Origin: Dactylellina haptotyla | Taxonomy: Eukaryota > Ascomycota > Orbiliomycetes > Orbiliales > Orbiliaceae | Assembly: GCA_031310005.1 (NCBI GenBank) | Contig: CM062379.1 | Location: 3,224,001-3,288,000, forward strand | Reading direction: 5' to 3' | Length of the DNA stretch: 64,000 bases | Shown here: one piece after another, positions 36,142 to 46,851 of the stretch | Position numbering within the stretch: the stretch's first letter is position 1 | How the letters are laid out: each line of letters starts with the position of its first letter | The notes under the pieces: generated by a model | Seen by the model: the letters and a program-made list of their open reading frames with translations, nothing else | The model's database searches: none | What the model was told of the DNA's origin: nothing | Translations under genes and position numbers: made by a program

Positions 36142-37222
36142 CTACGATGCGGTGGGGGATGCCTTCTCCGCCGGTGTCTCCAGACTCGATTCAGCGGCCG
36201 GCTCTGTGCTGGATGCCTCGACTTCTTCCACTTGCACGGCAGGACTTCCCTCAGCCGCCGCTTCGGCTTCAGCTGCTGTTGCCACCGCGGAAACAGCATC
36301 TACAGATTCTGCCTCAATTTCAACTTGTTCAATCTCAGGGACAGCATTCTTGCCCTTCTTCGGCGTCCTTTGTGGGAATTCGATCCCATGTTTCGCTCCC
36401 AGCCATTCCAAAGCATGCTGCTCGATGACGATCCTCCCCATCTCCAAGAGATCCTTCACATCCACATCTTCGACCTTCATACACCTCCCATGATGCCCCA
36501 GCATACCCAACCCACACCACAAGTTATTCCTCCTCGTCATCGTGATAAACAGTGTCTTGCCATTCCCTGCACCCCATTTATTCAGCAGCATGATCTGGCG
36601 CATATATCGTGTCTTCGCATGATCGGGCTGTATAGCCTCCCCAATGACAATCAACTCCCCTTTCCTGTACCGATGGCTCAATGCCGTTCTGAACGCCAGG
36701 TCGTAAATTTTCCTCGGCAGGTCCGTGCTGAAGTCTCTAGGTTTCGGACCGTGTGCTTTCGCACCACCTCGTAACATGGGAGAGCTTCGGTTGCCCAGTC
36801 GCGCTCGGCCGGTACCCTTTTGCGGTCTCAATTTTCTCTTGGAGGCTACGATCTCGCCACGCCATTTGGTTTTTGCGCGGCCCAGGCGGTGGGAGTTACC
36901 TTCATAGACGACAGCGCGGTGGAGGAGATCTCGTCGGAGGGGCAGGTGGAGGAATTTGGCGTCGTATTGTTTGAATTGGAGGGGTTCGAGGGAGGGGAAT
37001 TTGTAGAGAGTTGTGACGACGGGTGATGCTATATTTGATAAGACGGGAAATTTAGCACATTCGTGAATCTTATATTGATATTTGCACAGAGATATAGGGC
37101 TTCGTACGGTTTAATAGCAATTGTTGTCTAGTCTTCGGAGGGCGAAGTCTGCTTTCAAAGATTTTTATGCAAGAATCCGTGCTACTGCTGGAATCTGATG
37201 AAACCGACGTCTCTGTGGCCAT
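36142..37222 (-). CDS. YML6: Mitochondrial large-subunit ribosomal protein uL4m
   Basis: Two exons on the minus strand: 37222-37108 (probable) and 37028-36142 (well supported), giving about 333 residues. The uL4 core is clear: APLRRDLL-like LPLRRDLLHRAVVYEG, KTKWRGEIVASKRKLRPQKG, TGRARLGNRSSPMLRGG, and AHGPKPRDFSTDLPRKIYDL. The end includes VKDLLEMGRIVIEQHALEWL and then a long Ala/Glu-rich acidic tail that looks fungal-specific. The protein lines the exit tunnel of the mitochondrial ribosome. The upstream exon was chosen because its GTACGA donor and ATATAG acceptor join in phase. Its start (MATETSVSSDSS) is a poor mitochondrial presequence, so the true first exon may differ. Confidence 0.85.
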
Positions 37223-37757
37223 AAAACGCCGTGATATTAAATTATAGCTCTACACTCTATTAGTTTCGGGAACACCCTCAAAATACTGAAGATGGGGCGA
37301 CGAACGGTGGGTGTATAGCTGCCATCAGCACTTATCCAGGCCCGCCGTAATGAAGCACCTGACCGGCGCAAAAGCCTTGCCGACGAACTCGAACACGAAG
37401 CCATAGTCCCGGCCCGACGAACCTGCTAATCCTCCGCCTGGATAACCGTGCTGAAAGTCGGCAATGGATTCCGTGGGGTTGCTGTGTCGCGATAAAGAAA
37501 CGAGGTCCGAAGAGGTGAGGTTGGCAGGAATCGGCGAAAACGAGGTTTGCAAGATTTTTATCTAATCAACGCAAAGAACTGCAACATTCCAAAAATTTCA
37601 CAGAGACATCCCACCACGAGATCTCGAGACCCGTCTGGACATTGTTCGCGACGGCACCGTTCACCAAATTGCTGGCCAAAGGAAGGCCACATATCCGATC
37701 CCGAATCCTGTGCGATGAGGTAGTGCCTCCGGAGTTTTGCTACAGTAGAAACACGCA
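37223..37757. other. Shared promoter region of uL4m and mL38 genes
   Basis: 535 bases between divergent mitochondrial ribosomal protein genes. A 75-codon minus-strand ORF (37325-37552) is present, but it has no recognised relative and sits where both promoters must be; I do not call it a gene. Confidence 0.45.
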
Positions 37758-39176
37758 ATGTCACTGTGCGCTCGCACCGTCCTGCAGACGGGCAGACGAC
37801 AGGCCTTCTCGAAGCCTGCATACCTCTACCTCAAACGACAATTGGCAACAGAAGTCCAATCTCACGAAACCGCATCATCTACACCCCCTCCTCAACCTCC
37901 ACCGCAGGCTCAAGCAGCGACTCCTCCAGCAGTAGAAGATGTTACAGCAGGAGCCCCGCCACAGGCTCCCAAACCCACTGGCGGTCGAAAGCGGCCGAGA
38001 CCCACCCGCCACGCCGACGGAAAAGTCATAAATACCACTATCGAAAGATTACCGTTCAGATGTTACCAGGCCGCACTCAGAGTCCTCGAGGAGGACCGAG
38101 TTGAAAAGTTGGCATCAATCAAGGAGCAGACCAAGAGCATCGAAGGCTTGAAGCGACTTCACAAATTATCGGACGACAATCCAAGGATCAAAAAAATGCA
38201 AGCGTTCGTTGACGAACTCAATTTGAACATCGACAAGAACAATCCGAGAATAAAGTATAATTACGAGAACAACGTTTCAACCAGTATGTTGCATTTTCGA
38301 TCCTCATACATATCAAAATTGATACTAATCAGTATTTTAAACTATAGGAGATTTACACAGACCGATATACCAGTACTGGGATGACCAGGCTTGGCGGTCA
38401 TACAGAAGAAAAGTCCTCATGCAGAGGATGGAGCAGATGTTTATCGTGCCGGATATACTACCTAAAATCGACCCCATAGTAGACGTTCATATGAAGTTCA
38501 AGCGCCACAGGCTCGAGCTTGGTGAGAAGATGGCAGCAAAGGACGTTATGCACCATCCGTCTGTGAAGGTCAAGCAATTCGATTCTAAAGAGAGATTGGT
38601 TACGGTTTTAGTTGTCGACCCAGGTAAATATCCCTTGGATTAGCTATTGAGTGATTATTGGGAATTCGCCTCTAATGATCTTTTTGCCAAACAGATAAGC
38701 CGAATTTGGAGAAGAATGGGTTTGATTTTTATCTCCAGTGGATGGTTACAAATTGCCAATTGTCCATTGAGAGCCCAATGCTCATCGGAAAGGACTTCAG
38801 CCGTGAACAGCAAGACGAAGTTGCGCCATACGAGGTCCCATATGTTTACAAGGGAGAGAAATATCACAGATACTGTGTATTTGTCTTGGAGCAAGAAGGA
38901 AAGCTCGAGATTGGAAAGAAGGCTGGAAGTTCGACAATAACAGAGCCCTCGAGCTCTGAGGGCGCAACAGCTGTCGCATCTCCTGCTAAGCCAACCGGGG
39001 AGCGAATCCAGAGACTTGGTTTCAACCTTCGTTCCTTCATTGCCAAGAACAATCTGAAGGTCATCGGCTCGCATCTATGGCGATGCGAATTTGACGATTC
39101 GATGATTGATGTTATGAAGAAGCTCGGAAGGACGGATTGGAATATGAAGTATGTCAAGCACCCGGAGCATATTTAA
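37758..39176 (+). CDS. MRPL35: Mitochondrial large-subunit ribosomal protein mL38 (PEBP fold)
   Basis: Three exons: 37758-38283, 38348-38623 and 38695-39176, giving 427 residues. The start MSLCARTVLQTGRRQAFSKP is a typical Arg/Ser presequence, followed by a Pro/Gln-rich linker. The middle has IYQYWDDQAWRSYRRKVLMQ, characteristic of the Mrpl35 family. The C-terminal half is a phosphatidylethanolamine-binding-protein fold: VLVVDPDKPNLEKNGFDFYL with WMVTNC, then PYVYKGEKYHRYCVFVLEQ. Donors are GTATGT and GTAAAT. It is a structural component of the central protuberance of the mitoribosome. It is divergent from uL4m, another subunit of the same particle, suggesting co-regulation from a shared promoter. 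Confidence 0.93.
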
Positions 39177-39316
39177 ATTCAGTAATAGTTTTTTTCATTT
39201 TACAATTTTGTATATACCTGTATATCTATCTATCTGGGAGCTACTATGTACATATCGAACCAGAATAAATATTGTACAATTAGAAGTGCATCACTACCTG
39301 ATGACTACCGCCACCG

Positions 39317-40030
39317 CTATTCTCCAGGTTCGGGTTTTGTAAATGGATCAGATGTAAACCATCTCCAACCTCCAGAGTATTGAGCCAACACTTTCCCCAT
39401 AACTAAGCCCAAGGGTACAGGCCCATAAAACCTCGAATCGATCGAATGTGATAGATTGTCACCTGCGATCCAGCAATGGCCTTCAGGGACCCTAAGCATC
39501 ATGGTCTCCTCCCCTCTTCCAGTCGCCATGGGATCCACGACTACGTAATCGCCAGGCATCCCGATCACTCTCTTCAGAAACATCACATCCATATCATCCG
39601 GCCTGTGGGCAGCGATGAGGTCGCCGACTTTGATACCACGGCCGCGAGAGTTGAGTCTGCTGACGATGATAGAGCCAGATGTGGGGAGGGTGGGCAGCAT
39701 GGAGGGGCCTTCGGAGAGGCTGACTAATATGACTTTGGTGGAGATGAGATGGCAGAGGGCGAGAAATTTGATGGCGATAATTGTGGTTCCTACGACCCGG
39801 CGCCAACGAGGACCGCGAAGCCACCAGGGTGTGTCATCTTCTGGTGGCGGTGATGAGTTTGTGGATTGTGATTGTGATTGTGGTTGTGGTTGCGTAGACG
39901 GTGTCGGAGTGGTAGGTGCGGTGCCATTACGACGAAAGAATATCTGAGGTTTACATAAATATGGTGAAGATGGAAGAATCAGGCGACGGGATGGCAGAGG
40001 GCCGTGGTGGCGCGAGAAGAGGCGGAGCAT
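39317..40030 (-). CDS. IMP1: Mitochondrial inner membrane signal peptidase subunit 1
   Basis: Single exon, 237 residues. Signal peptidase I (S26) motifs are visible: the nucleophile S110 in SEGPSMLPTL, the general base K153 in FLKRVIGMPGD, and the family box WIAGDNLSHSIDSRFYGPVP. The NLSHS version of that box is the Imp1 rather than Imp2 form. One membrane helix lies at about residues 80-104. An N-terminal Arg-rich presequence and a Gln/Ser/Pro linker (residues 40-62), encoded by a CAATCA-like simple repeat, precede it. The enzyme removes sorting signals from proteins delivered to the intermembrane space. It is convergent with mL38, with only 140 bases between stops. Confidence 0.94.
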   Translation of the reverse strand: MLRLFSRHHGPLPSRRLILPSSPYLCKPQIFFRRNGTAPTTPTPSTQPQPQSQSQSTNSSPPPEDDTPWWLRGPRWRRVVGTTIIAIKFLALCHLISTKVILVSLSEGPSMLPTLPTSGSIIVSRLNSRGRGIKVGDLIAAHRPDDMDVMFLKRVIGMPGDYVVVDPMATGRGEETMMLRVPEGHCWIAGDNLSHSIDSRFYGPVPLGLVMGKVLAQYSGGWRWFTSDPFTKPEPGE

Positions 40031-40477
40031 TGCCCAGAGACATGACCCCCGGGCCGTCCCCCGACGATACGATGTCCAATTGCAATGGGCGCGCTTGAGA
40101 GAGAGGAGAGCGAGGGGATTGCTGGGTCCTCGTGCGTATTATTTTTCGGTTTGGCCGGGTGCAAATGTTGGAGGTTGAGGGAGTTCGAGATTGCAATTGT
40201 TACCGTGACAAGCGAATCCGCACCCCAAATTGGAAGCGCAATTGCAGCCGGAATATCACCACGTGCGGCGGGTGGCTCGAAGGCCAAAACAAGCACCGTG
40301 GATTCAAGGCAGATTAAACAGAGGACGTGGTAAACGTCTCCTCCTGTCAATAATAATAATAATATTACTATCCCAATACATCAATCTCAATCTCAATCTC
40401 AATCCCGGTTTTCTGTCCAACCTCCACCGTCCGGCATGCATGTCTAGAATGTAGAGAGAGATAGACAGACGTCGACG
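40031..40477. other. Divergent promoter region (IMP1 / unknown gene)
   Basis: 447 bases. A CAATCT hexamer repeat (about four copies, 40381-40407) lies close to the + gene start. Nothing else was recognised. Confidence 0.45.
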
Positions 40478-40999
40478 ATGGGCCGCCTCACGAGCCTCCT
40501 CCTCCCGTTCAAGTTCAAGCGGCGGCGGACTCCTCGCAGCCCAACTCTCCAGATATCCCTGCCCGAGCTCGATCCCAGATTCCTCCCCTGCTTCCTCAGA
40601 GACACCTCCAACATCCCACCGACAACAATCCACGGCTACACCGTCCCCGGCCGCTTCCTCGCACCCTGCAATGCCCTCTTCCTAGACACCCTCACCATTG
40701 GCGAATTCAAACGCCTGGGCCAATTGGTCATCTCTGCCACCGGCGTCGGCCGGTTGAGCCATCTCTCCCTCCTCCCGCACAGCGACCATCTGATAATGGT
40801 GGCGGTGACCAAGACCCGGGATATCCCCAGAAATGACGAGAGCTGCTATTCCATGGAGAACGAGTTGCGACTGCGGTTATTGTATTTCCTCGTGAACAGA
40901 TACGGAGGCTATTTCAGATGTCTGGCCCAGATGTATCCGGGGGAGCTGGAATCCCTCGTTGGTCATTCGCACCGATGCCATCCTCTTGCTGTTGTGTAG
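40478..40999 (+). CDS. Hypothetical protein, 173 residues
   Basis: An intronless frame with an ATG, C/G-ending codons similar to neighbouring genes, and no long competing frame. I do not recognise the family. The product starts with a basic stretch (MGRLTSLLLPFKFKRRRTPR), then a mixed globular part with HGYTVPGRFLAPCNALFLD, IMVAVTKTRDIPRNDESCYS and a helical end LRLRLLYFLVNRYGGYF. There is no clear signal peptide or membrane helix. It shares a 447-base divergent promoter with IMP1 and is followed 300 bases later by RPA3. It could be a lineage-specific gene; a spurious ORF remains possible. Confidence 0.55.
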   Translation: MGRLTSLLLPFKFKRRRTPRSPTLQISLPELDPRFLPCFLRDTSNIPPTTIHGYTVPGRFLAPCNALFLDTLTIGEFKRLGQLVISATGVGRLSHLSLLPHSDHLIMVAVTKTRDIPRNDESCYSMENELRLRLLYFLVNRYGGYFRCLAQMYPGELESLVGHSHRCHPLAVV

Positions 41000-41003
41000 C
41001 TCT

Positions 41004-41028
41004 AGTATAGTATAGTATAGTATAGTAT
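41004..41028. repeat. AGTAT pentanucleotide repeat (5 copies)
   Basis: Five perfect AGTAT units just after the stop codon of the hypothetical gene. Confidence 0.8.
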
Positions 41029-41164
41029 ATAATAACATGTTTCTTTGAAAAAGCAAGGGGATAGATATATTTTATATATAGTCTCTCCTGCACTTTTATC
41101 TCCATATACGCAGCTGCTTAATCCTTGCATCCGAGTAAAACTAATCAACGGACACCAAACGAGC

Positions 41165-41170
41165 ACGCGT
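41165..41170. promoter_or_regulatory. MCB box (ACGCGT) upstream of RPA3
   Basis: A perfect ACGCGT palindrome lies 137-142 bases before the RPA3 start codon, in the 307-base gap after the hypothetical gene. That gap otherwise holds only C/A-rich leader sequence. It is the MBF recognition site of yeast replication genes, and the same hexamer occurs upstream of RNR2 in this window. Function is inferred. Confidence 0.6.
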
Positions 41171-41306
41171 GTTCAAGCTGCTCCAAAGCTTGCAAACATC
41201 GCGTCTTCCCGACACACTCACACACCCAACAACAGCTCCCAAAGACCTTCACCTCACCCCTTCACCACTAACCACCAGACACCATCACCCCCCTCTATAT
41301 CTCAGA

Positions 41307-41765
41307 ATGGAAGAACGAACCCCACGAGTAAACGCTTCGCTTCTCGGAAACTTTGCCAACCAGACAGTCCGAATCGCCGGCAAAGTCATCCAAATCCGCG
41401 GCAACACCGCCACCATCGATGCATCGGGCACAGTATCTGTAATCCTAGACGCCGTAAGTAATTGTTTCCTGGAAATACAGAAGCTCTTATCGGCCATCTA
41501 ACTTTAACTCTTCTTTAGGACACAAACGTCAAGACAGTAGACAACGTCGTCGAGATCATTGGCAAAGTAAACGCCGCAGACCACTCGATAAAGGAGTTCG
41601 TCTCGACGGACTTCGGCCCCAACGTCGGTACGTTCCATCCCCGCTTCCCAGTACCAATCTTCTGCGCGCAGCTGTAAAATTCTAACCCTGAGAACAACAT
41701 AAACAGACATGGCCGCTGTCGAGGCCGTCGTTCAAGCGACACACACTTATAAAGATATCTTCTAA
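41307..41765 (+). CDS. RFA3: Replication protein A 14-kDa subunit (RPA3/Rfa3)
   Basis: Three exons: 41307-41453, 41519-41627 and 41707-41765, giving 104 residues, the usual size. The single OB fold reads MEERTPRVNASLLGNFANQT, VRIAGKVIQIRG, ASGTVSVILDADTNVKT, VEIIGKVNAADHSIKEF and FGPNVDMAAVEAVVQATHTY. The PRVN-SLL-F start and the terminal amphipathic helix that trimerises with RPA1 and RPA2 are family features. The complex coats single-stranded DNA in replication and repair. Donors are GTAAGT and GTACGT. It is a very compact gene with an ACGCGT box close upstream. Confidence 0.93.
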
Positions 41766-42625
41766 ATCAAAATCTACATCTTTCACGGCCGATTTAGGGA
41801 TCGCGGTGGAATGTTACTTAGGAATGACAAGGAGACACACATGGTTTATCTCTAAAACGTTATAATACCCATTTACGAATTCAACGAATCAAAGTAGCCC
41901 CTCTGGCAACCAAAATGATGATAGCAAACAATTGTCTTATAATTCTATTCCTTTTGAAAAAAACAAAGGACCCTCCCTAGTGAAGAATCCAGCGAGTTAA
42001 GCTCCATGAGTAGATAGTATACAGGATCATAAAGGCTGTACGAAACAGTCCTGAAAAAAGTAAATTCGTCCGGGATCTCCCCCATGAGAATCCCTGATTA
42101 AAAAAGAAAAACGAGAAAGAAAAAACTTGCCTGAGAAAGTACATCAGGGCTTTTTGACTATGGTACATGAATAATATATGTGTATGGGAAGGAAACCAAG
42201 TGTTATGATAATTATATCCCAGTGTTTAGGGATAAGAAGCAAAAGAAAGGCGCGGGAATTTCACACGCTTTTTGGTACATGGATGTATAATGGAAATATG
42301 GGTATTCGCAAAGAAAAAATGTGAAAGTACAAAAGGCTCGAATAGGAGAAATACCACCAAAAGAACGCCGTTGAAAAAGGGAAAACCCAAAAGCAGAGAG
42401 AGGGCAAAATGGAGAAAGGCTGGTGCAAAAATTGAGCACGAAGTCCGCCGTGAAAACCGCATTTGTGTGTATAGACTGGACCGCCGTAAGAGAAGCTAAA
42501 GAAGAGAACCCAATGAAACAACCCCAATCGCTCCTCTATGTCGCAACAATAGAATAAAAGAAGCATGCTCAAAGCAGCATGTAAAAAATAAAAAATAAAA
42601 ATAGGCGATGGCAAGAAAGAGATAA
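41766..42625. other. Convergent 3' flanks (RPA3 / Ams2-like gene)
   Basis: 860 AT-rich bases. Several overlapping minus-strand ORFs of up to 117 codons come from A/G-rich sequence and have no family signal. Confidence 0.45.
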
Positions 42626-45600
42626 TTATTTACCCTCCGTAGACGAACTATCGTCTTCAGAAGCATCCTTTTTCTCGCTAGCAACAGCGGCACAAGCAAC
42701 TTTATCCGTGCTCCCAATGACGGCATTAGCAGCACCGATCGCAGCAACCTTCGCTGCAGCAGGGTTGGAAACCAAGTCCGAAAAATCAACCACAAGAGCG
42801 GAATCAAAATCGAAATTCAAATCAATGACGGCATCTTTCTCTTCCTTCTCGGCAGCTTCCTTGTCTCTTTCGAGATTGCTAAGGTCTAGTCGATAAGTTC
42901 CCGAGGTCCCGGGGCTGGTGGGCAGAACATCGCTAAAGAGGCTTGAGCTGACCGCATCAATCAAGGATCCTGGCTCCTCGTCATACAAGTTAAACATAGC
43001 AGGAGGGCTGCTTGGCATCGCGTTGCCTTCTTCAGAGGTAAGACCTAATTCTTCCTCGACCGCCTCGATGTTTATCTCTGAGAAAAATGCATCATGAGTG
43101 TCATCGTTATCCTCATCGACTCCATTGACGGGTGTAGGCGACGTTGGTCCCAGAATGTCCTCTGTCTTGTTCCACTCATTTAGGAACTCGAGCATGATCT
43201 CTCCCGTTGCAGGACTGACCATGTTCATCAACAACTTGCCCGGCGTCGGCGTCGGATGCGCGCTAATGATCTTACCAGACGGCGTAGCGACTCCCAACAG
43301 ACCGGACTTCCAGAAAGATGGACTGTCAACGTTGATGCTCGCAAGCAGTGGCGTCAGGCGAATGGGTGTCTTAAACTCCATGTGTGGTGGCGAAATCTGG
43401 TTTTCAGGTGTCTGCGGGCGTACGATTTCAGAGACTTCTGGCTGTTTGCTCTCTGACTCATTCGTTTTCTCCTCCTCTTCCTCCTCCTCTTCCGGTGTAG
43501 TACTCTCCGGTGCAACTTCTGCTACCTCCGCCTCATCGTTCGCCTTCATTAGGGTTCGCTCTAGTTCCCGCTCCCAGTCCATTTCCATGCTGGTGACGTC
43601 AACTGGAGGTGGATGGTTCTCCTTCTCCATCTCAGGGCTACCAACAGGCTCATCTGGTGACATGAGTTCCGCCTTGGCCTCAACTTCTTCGTCGCCTTCT
43701 TCAACTTCGGGGATAGGTTCCCCATCAAGTCCCGTAGTTGTTCTCCTTGCCTCCGGGAATAACTTCCGACGTGTCTTCTGATCGGGGCTGAGTAAGCTGA
43801 TGGGCTGCGCGACTGTACCGAGTCCGCAAGGGCTGGATTGGATCCTTCTAAGATTCTTGTTGACCGCCTGGTCCCAATCTTCGGCACCGTTTCCCCCGCT
43901 CGGAACTGGAGGGCTCGTCGCTCTATGACCGTTGAACCTTCTCTCCCGGCTCGGCGGAGAAGACGGGTAAGCTGTAGAGTTTTGACGCGATAACGTTGAA
44001 ATTCCAACAGTGGAAGTGATAGATCCTTGTTTGGACAGAGATGCTCTCTTCCTGGCTTTCTTCTTCGGCTTGGCAGCTTTCTCTTCTCCCTCCATCTTGT
44101 CCCAGAACTGCTCTGGACGCATGGTGCCGTGGTTGTGATGCCAAAGACCGCAGGGGTTGCAGAGTGTAACCTCTCTCTCAACCTCATCTCCTGTTTCAGG
44201 ATCTGTCATCATGACCTTTGCCTTCCTCCAAGTCGGGGTTTCGATAGCCCCGCAATGCATGCAGTAAGTCGGCATTTCTCCCGCTGCGATCTTTTCAAGC
44301 ATCTGCCGCTCAATCCGCGCACGAACAAGAGCAGTAGTTGAGCCTCGTTTCGCAGGGGCGGTTTCGGTATCGGATCCAGCGTCACTTGATCTTCTCTTTT
44401 TGCCAGTTGGTTGGTCATTCTCCTTGGGCGGTGGGACGGGGAAAATCAAGCCTGGCGGAAGAGGTGGCGGGGCCACAATAGGCATCGGTGCTGGTGGTGG
44501 GCGCTTCGGCTTTGTTTTTGGCTCAACTGGAGAAGTAGGTGGCATAGGAGCATCGGAAGGCAATGGGTCTGTCTTAACGACAGTCTTCTTTTCTGGTTCT
44601 TCCTTGTCTTTCTCCTTCTCCTTCTCCTTCCCTCTTTCTTTATCTTTCTCCTTTCCTTTGTCCTTGTCCTTCTCTTTCTTTGGGCCATCGGATTTGAGAG
44701 CTGGGTTCTTCGGTGGACGACCCCGCTTTTTGGGGGCATTCTGGGCAGTCTGGGAGGTCGAGGATGCTGATTCATCAACCTCCTTAGGCGAAAGTCCTTT
44801 CTCTGATGGGGAGTTCTTGTCTTGCATCGGTTCATCGAGAGGCTTTGTCATTGGCAGAAGTAGAGGAACAGTTGGGAGACTAGACTCATCCTCAGAACCT
44901 TCGCGAGACAACGCCTCCTGGAGATTAATACTAGATTGCCGAGGCTGACTTGGGAAAAATCCTTTACTCGGCTGTCGTGGCAGAACTGGAGAGGAAGTGT
45001 CAACTACTGGAGAGGTTGGGTTCTGCTCTGAAGCTTCAGAGTGAGTGGGGGGTGGTGAGGACCCAATGAACAGAGAATCGATATCACTGTCACGCGGCGA
45101 CTCTGCAACTTCAGTATCAGCATCATTATCGTTATCCTGAATCATCTCTACATCTCTATCTTCGTTAGTTGGCGTCATCGAGCTCAGTTGTGTAGCCATA
45201 TCGTTGTTATCTGTGACAATTGGGACGAGAGTAATTGGCGATGGGGCCGCGGATGAAGGTGCGGGGATAGGTGTTGCCTGCGAAAGAGATGGATGAGGGG
45301 AATCTCCAGCTCCTTGATTCGAGGTAGACGTGTGATTAAGGTTAGAAGCAGAGACAGAAGTCAAACTAGGCGAGGGGGCAACCGAGGAGGGGGTAGGGGC
45401 CTGTTTTATAGGCGGAGCGTCGGCAGCAGCTGGATCCTGCGGCAGACCTTCCCGAGACGAGGGCTGTACATCGGGGTTTGCCCTCCTTATATCCGTCAGT
45501 CTGGGGCGGCCTCTGGGTTTGCCTGTAGGTTTCTTGGGCGCCACCTTGCGCTTCTTTGCAGCAGGCTGGGCCTGGTCGGTGGCTGGGTCCTCCTTCCGAG

Positions 45601-46851
45601 TTTCTCCAGTCGCAACAGTAGATATCGTAGCGTCCTGAGTCTGTTGAATCTGTGATGGTGGTGCAGGAGACACTCCATCAATTGCCTGTGACCCAATTGG
45701 AGCTCCGCCTTCAGCTACCTCACCCTGCTGGGCCTGGTATTGGGCGCCTGAGGGCATTGGCTCTTGTAAACTATGCGATTGACCTTGGTAAGGCTGCTGG
45801 GGGTGTTGAGGAGCCTGTGCAGGGTACTGTTGAGGGTAGGGTTGAGGGGATTGTCCCATATGACCTGGTGTTGACTGCTGGAAGGGCCCCATAGGGGGGT
45901 ACCCGGGTGCCCCCTGAGGCATATATGGCATCTGAGGGTACTGAGGCATGCTACCTGGAAGTCCGTGTGGTTGCGCATACGGAGACTGGCTGCTCACTCC
46001 GCTTTGGCTGATGATTCCGTTTGTCCAGACACTGGCTGGATCAACACCTGGTGGTATGCTGCGTGAAAGTTGTTGATACTGGTTCATGTGGTTGAGATAG
46101 TCGACCTGCCTCAACGTCGGCACCCTGCATAACCTCATCCTAACTTCCAGCGTCTCCCCGACATCCCCGGCGTACAATCCAAATAAGTTCTTCTGTACTC
46201 GTCCCGTAACTAGTCGGCTGGCCTGGGCAGGATCGATGGCTTCAGGGTCGGGTTGCTGTCCGTTCAGGGCGGGTAACGACAACACCCAGGAGAGGAGGCC
46301 CAGTCCTGTCATGGGGGTGTCGGGCTCTGAGTAGTCATAAGAGTAGACGGAGTAGTCGCACCCTTGGTGGTGCATTATCTCGGGACTGTATCATAGATGC
46401 ATCAATAAGGGGGGGTTCAAGTGTAGACTAGCGCATCTAGCGAATCTGAAGCACAAACCTCGAATAAACAATGTTAAGAACGCAGGTCTTGAGGTCGACG
46501 AAGCCGATAGGGGTGCTCTCGTCGAGGTGGGCGACTCGAACGTAAACAACTTCTTTGGCCCTCGCCAGACAATTGGGCAGCAGGTCATCAAGGCTGTATA
46601 GAACTTTCACTGTACGGTCGCGAGGATATGTTAGTCACAATCTACACAAAGAACATTTCAAGGCAGAGAGCCGCCTCACATCGCATAGGCCGCGGGGGTG
46701 GAGGTCCCGCAGGCGACCGCGCAGCATCGACTGCGATCATCTGAGGCGTCGGTGCTGCTGGAGCGGACACAGAAGGGGTGGTAGCTCCAGGAGTGTCCGC
46801 CTCGGAGTCCAACGCTGACCCGGGCGGGTATTTGTATGGTTTTTTAGCCAT
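42626..46851 (-). CDS. Ams2/Spt21-type GATA zinc-finger protein
   Basis: Three exons on the minus strand: 46851-46680, 46609-46459 and 46385-42626, giving 1360 residues. The splices restore LKVLYSLDDLLPNCLARAKE, PIGFVDLKTCVLNIVYSSPE and DYSVYSYDYSEPDTPMTGLG, the N-terminal domain shared by yeast Spt21 and fission yeast Ams2. One GATA-like finger lies at about residue 814-853 with paired cysteines CMHC and CNPC, and a longer than usual loop between the pairs. The rest is disordered and Pro/Gln/Glu-rich, including an AT-hook-like KKRGRPPK and a KEKDKGKEKDK-type charged repeat (44590-44700). Ams2 and Spt21 activate core histone genes in S phase and support centromeric chromatin or silencing. The same nuclear role here is inferred. 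An alternative reading as a general GATA factor is less likely. Confidence 0.88.

Noticed and set aside
37325-37552. 75-codon minus-strand ORF between uL4m and mL38
   Set aside because: No recognised relatives, lies in the shared promoter, and does not splice in phase to uL4m. Kept only as a note.
39317-40030. Assignment of the inner membrane peptidase as IMP2
   Set aside because: The GDNLSHSIDSR box is the Imp1 form; Imp2 proteins carry a different residue pattern there.
44400-44948. 182-codon Ser/Phe/Gly-rich ORF on the + strand
   Set aside because: Antisense of the charged repeat of the Ams2-like gene; low complexity.
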